Part shown: one piece after another, positions 1 through 4,595 of the stretch
Numbering within the stretch: the stretch's first letter is position 1
Layout of the letters: the number at the start of each line of letters is the position of its first letter
NCBI GenBank assembly: GCA_001803705.1
Contig: MHDY01000033.1
Coordinates: 436-8,069, forward strand
DNA: 7,634 nucleotides
Source of the DNA: Nitrospirae bacterium GWC2_56_14
GTDB taxonomy: Bacteria; Nitrospirota; UBA9217
Direction of reading: 5' to 3'
Notes under the pieces: generated by a model
Database searches by the model: none
Told to the model about the DNA's origin: nothing
The model's input: the letters and a program-made list of their open reading frames with translations, nothing else
Position numbers and translations under genes: made by a program

Positions 1-1745
1 TCAATGCTTTCCACGGCCATTCATCAGCCTGCATCCTTGTTGACGGAAAACTGGTTGCCGCCGCGGAGGAAGAACGATTTCGCCGCATCAAGCACTGGGC
101 GGGACTCCCTACGGAATCGATCAGATATTGTCTGCGCGAGGCAGGCCTTGCTCTCGACGAGGTGGACCATATCGCCGTCAACCGTGATCCCCGCGTCCAT
201 ATTTTGAAGAAGGTGCTCTTCACAATCACAAAGCGCCCCCGATTGTCGGCTGTCAGGGACCGGCTCTCCAATTTCAGCAAAATAGCGGGCATCAAAGACC
301 TATTGTGCGATGAATGGCATATCCCCGCGTCCCGGCTCAAGGCCGGGATCCATACGATCGAACACCATCGAGCGCACATTGCAAGCTCATTCTTCGTGTC
401 GCCATTCGACAGTGCCGCCGTGGTGTCAGTCGACGGATTCGGTGACTTCGTCAGCACCATGTGGGGTATGGGCAGCAACAACCGCATCACCGTCGAAGAC
501 CAGGTGTTGTTTCCGCATTCGCTTGGTTTGTTCTATCTTGCCATGACCCAGTACCTTGGGTTCCCTCACTACGGAGATGAATACAAGGTCATGGGTCTGG
601 CGCCCTACGGAAGGCCGGGCGAGATCGAAAAGATGCGCCGGATTGTCAGATTGATGCCGAACGGCCTTTTCGAGCTCGACGTAAAATACTTTCTCCATCA
701 ATCCGATGGGGTTCAGATGTCCTGGAAGAACAGCAGGCCTGAGATCGGCAGGATGTTCTCGGACAAGCTTGTCGATCTGTTTGGCCCTCCTCGCGCGGTC
801 GACGAACCGCTCAGCGATCATCATAAGGACCTTGCCGCCTCTCTCCAGGCGATGTACGAGGAGGCCTTTTTTCATTTGCTGGAGCACGTGCATCGCCGAA
901 CGAGAGCGACGGCCGTGTGCCTTGCCGGGGGCTGCGCGATGAATTCTGTGGCGAACGGCAAGATATTCGACCGGTCCGGCTTCACGGACGTCTATATCCA
1001 GTCGGCTGCCGGGGACGGCGGCGGGGCTGTCGGTGCAGCGTTCTATCTCTGGAACCATGTGCTGGGCAACCGCCGGTCGTTCGTCATGGACAGCGCATAC
1101 CTGGGGCCTCAGTTCGGCAATGATGAGATACGCAGTTTATTGAAGGAGAAAGAAGGTGCTTTGAGCAGGGAAGGCTGCAGTGTGTCTGTCGTACCGGACG
1201 AGGCGGAACTTTGCCGGCGGACCGCGGAACGCGTTTCGAAGGGGATGGTGCTCGGATGGTTCCAAGGCCGCATGGAGTGGGGGCCGCGAGCGCTCGGGAA
1301 CAGGTCAATCATCGGCGACCCGCGCCGCGCCGACATGAAGGATATCCTGAACCTGAAGATCAAACGCCGGGAATCCTTTCGTCCCTTTGCGCCCTCGATC
1401 GTCCGCGAGGCAGTGGGCGAGTGGTTCGAGACGGATTATGAGGTACCCTTCATGCTGCAGGTCTATCAGATACGAGAGAAAAAACGGGCACTGATCCCGG
1501 CCGTGACCCACGTGAACGGGTCCGGCAGGCTGCAGACGGTGACGGAAAGCCAGAACCCCCGGTACTATCGTTTGATCAAGGCGTTTGAGGAACGCACAGG
1601 CGTGCCCGTCGTGTTGAACACGTCATTCAATGAGAACGAACCGGTCGTCTGCACGCCGCAGGAGGCGCTAGACTGCTTTCTCCGCACGAAGATGGATGTC
1701 CTCGTATTGAATGATTATTTTATCGAAAGAACCGGTAAAGGATAG
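1..1745 (+). CDS. NodU/CmcH/TobZ-family O-carbamoyltransferase, 5' end cut by window edge
   Basis: Transfers a carbamoyl group from carbamoyl phosphate, via a carbamoyl-adenylate, to a sugar hydroxyl; here the acceptor is probably a residue of the surface polysaccharide. The frame is open from base 3 (visible protein begins NAFHGHSSACILVDGK) and ends with TAG at 1743-1745. The 580 visible residues are close to the family's usual length, so only about 6-7 N-terminal residues (an M..ILGI-like start) are missing. The ATG at 162 is internal and not the start. N-terminal Kae1-like nucleotide/metal domain: EEERF near 66-80, the metal-binding EHHRAH at 360-377, SVDGFGD at 426-446, YKVMGLAPYG at 582-611, CLAGGCAMNS at 918-947. 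C-terminal carbamoyltransferase domain: GRMEWGPRALGNRSI at 1266-1310 and NTSFNENEP at 1617-1643. No break is visible. It is followed after 6 nt by a glycosyltransferase, probably in one transcript. The family is certain; the acceptor sugar is not shown. Confidence 0.95.
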   Translation, partial: NAFHGHSSACILVDGKLVAAAEEERFRRIKHWAGLPTESIRYCLREAGLALDEVDHIAVNRDPRVHILKKVLFTITKRPRLSAVRDRLSNFSKIAGIKDLLCDEWHIPASRLKAGIHTIEHHRAHIASSFFVSPFDSAAVVSVDGFGDFVSTMWGMGSNNRITVEDQVLFPHSLGLFYLAMTQYLGFPHYGDEYKVMGLAPYGRPGEIEKMRRIVRLMPNGLFELDVKYFLHQSDGVQMSWKNSRPEIGRMFSDKLVDLFGPPRAVDEPLSDHHKDLAASLQAMYEEAFFHLLEHVHRRTRATAVCLAGGCAMNSVANGKIFDRSGFTDVYIQSAAGDGGGAVGAAFYLWNHVLGNRRSFVMDSAYLGPQFGNDEIRSLLKEKEGALSREGCSVSVVPDEAELCRRTAERVSKGMVLGWFQGRMEWGPRALGNRSIIGDPRRADMKDILNLKIKRRESFRPFAPSIVREAVGEWFETDYEVPFMLQVYQIREKKRALIPAVTHVNGSGRLQTVTESQNPRYYRLIKAFEERTGVPVVLNTSFNENEPVVCTPQEALDCFLRTKMDVLVLNDYFIERTGKG

Positions 1746-1751
1746 CTGCCG

Positions 1752-2507
1752 ATGTCCTATAGCGTTTCCATTATTACCGTTGTTTACAATGGCTCAGCAA
1801 CAATACGGGACTGCCTGGCATCGGTTGCTTCCCAAACCTATCCAGCCGAACATATCATTATCGACGGGGGGTCCATCGACGACACGTTGGAAATCGTCCG
1901 TGAGTTTCCTCATGTGGCCCGCGTCGTATCGGAGCCCGACGGGGGTATCTACGATGCTATGAACAAAGGGCTCATCAAGGCATCGGGAGATGTAATCGGA
2001 ATCCTCAACGCCGACGATTTCTATGTCGATAACGATGTCATCGCCACGATCGCGGCAGCATTCGCTTCCCATAACGTCGAGTCGGTGTTTGGTGACCTGG
2101 TATACGTCAGAAGAGATGATACGAGCAGGGTGGTGCGTTATTACAACTCGGCCCGGTGCACCCCAGACCGGTTCGCCTACGGCTGGATGCCCGCCCATCC
2201 CACCTTTTTCGTGAAACGCGCCTGTTACGAACAGTATGGCCTGTTCAAGACGGATTACCGTATCGCCTCGGATTTCGAGCTCCTTGCCCGTTTTCTCGGG
2301 AAACATCGTATTTCATATCGATATATCCCCAAGGTCATGATAAAGATGCGTGCAGGGGGCATGAGCACGAAAAGTTGGCGGAGCAATGTGATCCTCAACA
2401 GGGAAATTCTTCGTGCCTGCTCCGAAAACGGGATAAGGACGAACTACTGCATGGTCTACTCAAAATATCTAACGAAATTATTCCAGTTATGGGACAGGCC
2501 CCGCTGA
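1752..2507 (+). CDS. Family-2 (GT-A) glycosyltransferase, WfgS/WcaA-like
   Basis: Cytoplasmic inverting glycosyltransferase that probably adds one sugar from a nucleotide donor to the lipid-linked repeat unit. It has 251 residues, typical of short single-domain members. The N-terminal donor-binding fold starts SIITVVYNGSATI (residues 6-18), followed by IIIDGGSIDDT (35-45). The metal-binding NADD is at 86-89, preceded by GDVIGIL. The acceptor region has MPAHPTFFVKR (146-156), and ASDFELLARFL (172-182) carries the acidic residues where the catalytic base is expected. No membrane segment is evident. The ATG at 1752 is preceded by AAAGGAT (1737-1743), a Shine-Dalgarno overlapping the upstream stop codon. 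The stop TGA (2505-2507) overlaps the next ATG as TGATG, suggesting translational coupling. Donor and linkage cannot be read from the sequence. Confidence 0.93.
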   Translation: MSYSVSIITVVYNGSATIRDCLASVASQTYPAEHIIIDGGSIDDTLEIVREFPHVARVVSEPDGGIYDAMNKGLIKASGDVIGILNADDFYVDNDVIATIAAAFASHNVESVFGDLVYVRRDDTSRVVRYYNSARCTPDRFAYGWMPAHPTFFVKRACYEQYGLFKTDYRIASDFELLARFLGKHRISYRYIPKVMIKMRAGGMSTKSWRSNVILNREILRACSENGIRTNYCMVYSKYLTKLFQLWDRPR

Positions 2508-3478
2508 TGATCCTCGTTACCGGCGCAAACGGCTTTATCGGCCGCGCATTGAGCAAGCGGATGATCGCCGACGGATGGCTGGTGCGTGGCGCGGTCAGGT
2601 CTGCCGACCGGGCGGCCCAACTTCCCCCGGGCGTTGAGCAAGTGCTGATAGGAGAAGTTGGGCCGGGCACCGACTGGTCAAGCGCGCTTGCGGGCATTGA
2701 AACGGTGGTCCATCTTGCCGCCCGCGTCCATGTAGCGGACAGGTGGACAGAGGATTCGTCCGAAGCACATCGCCTGGTGAATCTTGCCGGCACAGAAAGA
2801 CTGGCACATCAGGCAGCTAGCCATGGTGTACGGCGCTTTGTCTTTCTCAGTACGGTCAAGGTGCACGGAGAGGAATCGCCCGTACCTTACGATGAAGACG
2901 CACCGTGCATGCCCCGGGACCCTTACGGGGCAAGCAAGCTGGAAGCTGAAAAGGTTCTGAGGACGATCGGCCGTGAAACCGGTATGCAGGTGGTCATACT
3001 CCGGCCTCCGCTCGTGTACGGCGCCGGCGTGAAGGCAAATGTATTGAGGCTCATGACCATTGTCCAGAGGGGAATACCGCTGCCACTCGCCAGCGTGAAC
3101 AACCGCCGAAGCCTCATTTACCTCGGCAACTTGACGGACGCCATCGTGGTCTGCGCAACGAACGCAAAAGCTGCGGGACGGACGTTCCTGGTAAGCGATG
3201 ATGAGGATGTATCGACGCCGGAATTGATCCGGAAAATAGCTTATTCTCTTGAGCGTCCCGTCCGGCTCGTGCCGTTCCCCATCCCTTTCATGCGGCTGCT
3301 CGGAAAGCTTACCGGCAGATCGCAATCGATCGAAAAGGTGGTCGGCTCTCTTGTGGTCGATAGCGGCAGGATTCGCCGCGAATTGAACTGGAAACCGCCG
3401 TTTACCATGGCGGAAGGGCTGAAGGAAACGGCAGACTGGTTCAGAATGGCAATGACGCGCAGCACAGGTGATATCTGA
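2507..3478 (+). CDS. NAD(P)-dependent SDR nucleotide-sugar 4-reductase/epimerase (WbpV/WreQ-like)
   Basis: An extended short-chain dehydrogenase acting on a nucleotide sugar in the cytoplasm. It has 323 residues: Rossmann motif TGANGFIG (5-12), a VVHLAARVHV segment (67-76), catalytic Ser115 in FLSTVKVHGE, and the YxxxK pair Tyr140/Lys144 in DPYGASK, followed by LRPPLVYGAGVKAN (165-178). The STVKVHGE/GVKAN pattern resembles the WbpV/WreQ group, which reduces UDP-4-keto-6-deoxy-GlcNAc to UDP-QuiNAc. Many relatives are simply annotated UDP-glucose 4-epimerase, so the exact reaction is inference supported by the adjacent initiating transferase and the WbpM-type dehydratase downstream. Start choice: the ATG at 2507 puts the Rossmann strand at residue 2, overlaps the preceding TGA, and has GGACAGG (2492-2498) upstream. 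The in-frame ATG at 2489 would add six residues and lacks a good ribosome site. The frame is open back to 2156, but that stretch overlaps the glycosyltransferase and shows no domain. Confidence 0.88.
   Translation: MILVTGANGFIGRALSKRMIADGWLVRGAVRSADRAAQLPPGVEQVLIGEVGPGTDWSSALAGIETVVHLAARVHVADRWTEDSSEAHRLVNLAGTERLAHQAASHGVRRFVFLSTVKVHGEESPVPYDEDAPCMPRDPYGASKLEAEKVLRTIGRETGMQVVILRPPLVYGAGVKANVLRLMTIVQRGIPLPLASVNNRRSLIYLGNLTDAIVVCATNAKAAGRTFLVSDDEDVSTPELIRKIAYSLERPVRLVPFPIPFMRLLGKLTGRSQSIEKVVGSLVVDSGRIRRELNWKPPFTMAEGLKETADWFRMAMTRSTGDI
3466..3472 (+). promoter_or_regulatory. Shine-Dalgarno that decides the start of the sugar-1-phosphate transferase
   Basis: AGGTGAT lies 7 nt before the ATG at 3480, inside the last codons of the upstream gene. 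An alternative in-frame GTG start at 3468 lies within this motif and would add only four residues (GTG-Ile-Ser-Glu) ahead of the family-typical MKRLFDI start. The ATG at 3480 is therefore preferred. Confidence 0.7.
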
Positions 3479-3479
3479 A

Positions 3480-4040
3480 ATGAAACGTCTGTTCGACATC
3501 GTGATGGCGCTCTGCTGTGCTGCAGTCCTCTCCCTGCCTCTGCTGGTCATAGCGCTGCTGGTGAAATCGACTTCGAAGGGGCCGGTTTTGTACTGGTCTG
3601 ACCGGGTGGGCCGCAACAATAGTATTTTCAAAATGCCTAAATTTAGAACCATGAAAACCGGTACGCCGACCGTGGCGACCCATCTTCTGAACAATCCGGA
3701 TCAGTATTTGACGTTTGTCGGTAAATTTCTGCGTAAATCCAGCTTCGACGAATTGCCGCAGTTGATCAGCATCATCAAAGCGGACATGAGCTTTGTCGGC
3801 CCCCGTCCGGCGCTTTTTAATCAGGATGATCTCGTCGAATTGAGAACGCGTAAAGGGATACATAGGCTTGTTCCGGGGTTGACGGGCTGGGCGCAAATAA
3901 ACGGCAGAGACGAGCTCCCGATACCGCTGAAGGTTGAGTATGATGAATACTACCTGAAAAACCGGTCCCTGCTGCTCGATCTGAAGATCCTTGTCATGAC
4001 CTTCTCGAAAGTGCTGAGACGAGAAGGAGTGACCCATTGA
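3480..4040 (+). CDS. Small polyprenyl-phosphate sugar-1-phosphate transferase (initiating transferase)
   Basis: Monotopic phosphoglycosyltransferase of the bacterial sugar transferase family (PglC-like, compare WreU). It moves a sugar 1-phosphate from a UDP-sugar to undecaprenyl phosphate at the inner membrane, starting the repeat unit. It has 186 residues, i.e. the minimal catalytic domain without the N-terminal membrane domain of WbaP/WcaJ types. A single hydrophobic segment (residues 5-28) contains Pro20 in LSLPLL, consistent with a helix-break re-entrant anchor. Next come SKGPVLYWSDRVGRN (32-46), KFRTM (54-58), the catalytic Asp90-Glu91 in SFDELPQ, FVGPRP (105-110) and PGLTGWAQINGRD (132-144). 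The start codon lies one base after the upstream stop (TGA-A-ATG), so expression is probably coupled to the reductase. That neighbour suggests the sugar is the reductase product, for example QuiNAc; other HexNAc sugars are possible. It is the last gene of this gene block. Confidence 0.95.
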   Translation: MKRLFDIVMALCCAAVLSLPLLVIALLVKSTSKGPVLYWSDRVGRNNSIFKMPKFRTMKTGTPTVATHLLNNPDQYLTFVGKFLRKSSFDELPQLISIIKADMSFVGPRPALFNQDDLVELRTRKGIHRLVPGLTGWAQINGRDELPIPLKVEYDEYYLKNRSLLLDLKILVMTFSKVLRREGVTH

Positions 4041-4042
4041 CC

Positions 4043-4070
4043 GGCAAGGGCGCTGCAGATGATCCTTGCC
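4043..4070 (+). terminator. Inverted repeat immediately after the operon stop codon, possible terminator or 3' stabiliser
   Basis: GGCAAGG (4043-4049) and CCTTGCC (4064-4070) are perfect 7-bp complementary arms around a 14-nt loop, beginning two bases after the TGA at 4038-4040. No T tract follows directly; the nearest is TTTT at 4083-4086. This is therefore not a canonical intrinsic terminator. It could stabilise the 3' end or act with Rho. Confidence 0.4.
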
Positions 4071-4255
4071 ACAAAGACGATCTTTTGCTGTGAACGGCGA
4101 CTGCGGGAAGGTTGTACCCTTAAATTACCCTGACCGGGGTATTTACGACCCCAATATTTTGAGGTAGATTTGCCCATGAATCTGCGGTATGTATGATATA
4201 TCGTTCTGCAAATGCACCCCTTTGTGGCAGCCCGTCCGGGTTGTATTTTTTTATA

Positions 4256-4283
4256 TTGACATCTGTGTGTGATAGCTTGTAAC
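4256..4283 (+). promoter_or_regulatory. Possible promoter: consensus -35 with weak -10
   Basis: A perfect TTGACA (4256-4261) is followed after 16 bases by TGTAAC (4278-4283), which matches TATAAT at 4 of 6 positions. It lies at the start of the AT-rich stretch, where chance matches are common. If used, it would give a wbpM leader of over 300 nt. Confidence 0.25.
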
Positions 4284-4429
4284 ATATTGAATTAAAAGAG
4301 TATCATTATAATGTCTTTTTACCACTAAAATTGCTGGTTTTTCATAAAAGCATTTGTTAATACTTAATACTGATGAAATGCAATATCTTGTCCAATTTTG
4401 CCGGTCAGCTCCAGAAAAAGAGATGGATA

Positions 4430-4438
4430 TGGTATAAT
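4430..4438 (+). promoter_or_regulatory. Extended -10 promoter upstream of wbpM-like gene
   Basis: TGGTATAAT contains a perfect TATAAT (4433-4438) with the upstream TGn of an extended -10 element. The -35 position 17 bases upstream (TCCAGA, 4410-4415) is poor, which extended -10 promoters tolerate. Transcription would start near 4445, about 20 nt before the hairpin ending in the T tract at 4510, so that hairpin would sit in the 5' leader of the downstream gene. Confidence 0.5.
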
Positions 4439-4466
4439 TTAAACGTAATCCTGTTGCCCGTCCCAT

Positions 4467-4510
4467 CCCATACGGCTGCTTTCCTGAAAGGCAGCGCGTG
4501 GGATTTTTTT
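4467..4510 (+). terminator. Intrinsic-terminator-like hairpin with T7 tract in the wbpM leader
   Basis: The arms 4471-4482 and 4487-4500 pair as a roughly 12-bp helix with two single-G bulges (G4490 and G4496) and loop CCTG. CC at 4468-4469 can extend it onto GG at 4501-4502. Alternatively, ATCCCA (4465-4470) pairs with TGGGAT (4499-4504). Seven T (4504-4510) follow at once. The shape is that of a Rho-independent terminator. It may end read-through from upstream, end a short transcript starting near 4445, or serve as an attenuator for the gene at 4596. Confidence 0.6.
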
Positions 4511-4518
4511 GCTATAGT
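4510..4518 (+). promoter_or_regulatory. Second extended -10-like motif just after the terminator
   Basis: TGCTATAGT is an extended -10 with TATAGT (5 of 6 to consensus) that begins on the last T of the terminator tract. No -35 match is seen 17 bases upstream. If active, it would start transcription near 4525, past the terminator, and give a leader of about 70 nt. The same TTGCTATA core occurs in the promoter at 6681-6690. Confidence 0.3.
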
Positions 4519-4595
4519 TGGATCCCTCAGTTGAAGCCTGTATATGACCGTCGGTCCACACCTAAAATATTTGCCAGCCGAATGAAAGGCTAATC

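Larger units (their letters stand above)
4041..4595 (+). other. 555-nt non-coding region between operon end and wbpM-like gene
   Basis: No supportable gene on either strand; the open frames here lack ribosome sites and recognisable motifs. The region holds an inverted repeat right after the operon stop (4043-4070). A second cluster has two overlapping short stems: TACCC 4126-4130 with GGGTA 4137-4141, or GGGGT 4136-4140 with ACCCC 4148-4152. There is a very AT-rich stretch (31 G/C in the 120 bases 4261-4380), several -10-like boxes, an extended -10 motif at 4430-4438, a terminator-like hairpin with seven T at 4504-4510, and the small palindrome GACCGTCGGTC at 4546-4556. Confidence 0.8.

Noticed and set aside
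162..164. ATG as start of the carbamoyltransferase
   Set aside because: The family N-terminus (AFHGHSSACILVDGK, EEERF) is encoded in frame upstream, so the gene begins before the window.
2156..2506. N-terminal extension of the reductase frame (117 codons)
   Set aside because: It overlaps the glycosyltransferase in another frame and shows no homology pattern; the Rossmann motif begins right after the ATG at 2507.
2678..3694. 338-codon open frame on the minus strand across the reductase and transferase
   Set aside because: It spans the junction of two convincing plus-strand genes and has no domain, signal or good ribosome site.
4220..4245. TGGCAG...GGTTGT as a sigma-54 promoter
   Set aside because: The -12 GC element is not at the required spacing from the GG of TGGCA (CCGG stands where TTGC should be).
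4187..4270. 27-residue plus-strand open frame (starting MYDISFC) in the intergenic region
   Set aside because: No Shine-Dalgarno sequence and no coding signature; the length is within chance.
4251..4466. 71-codon minus-strand open frame in the AT-rich region
   Set aside because: It starts near the terminator hairpin, has no ribosome site and no recognisable features; a chance frame in low-GC DNA.
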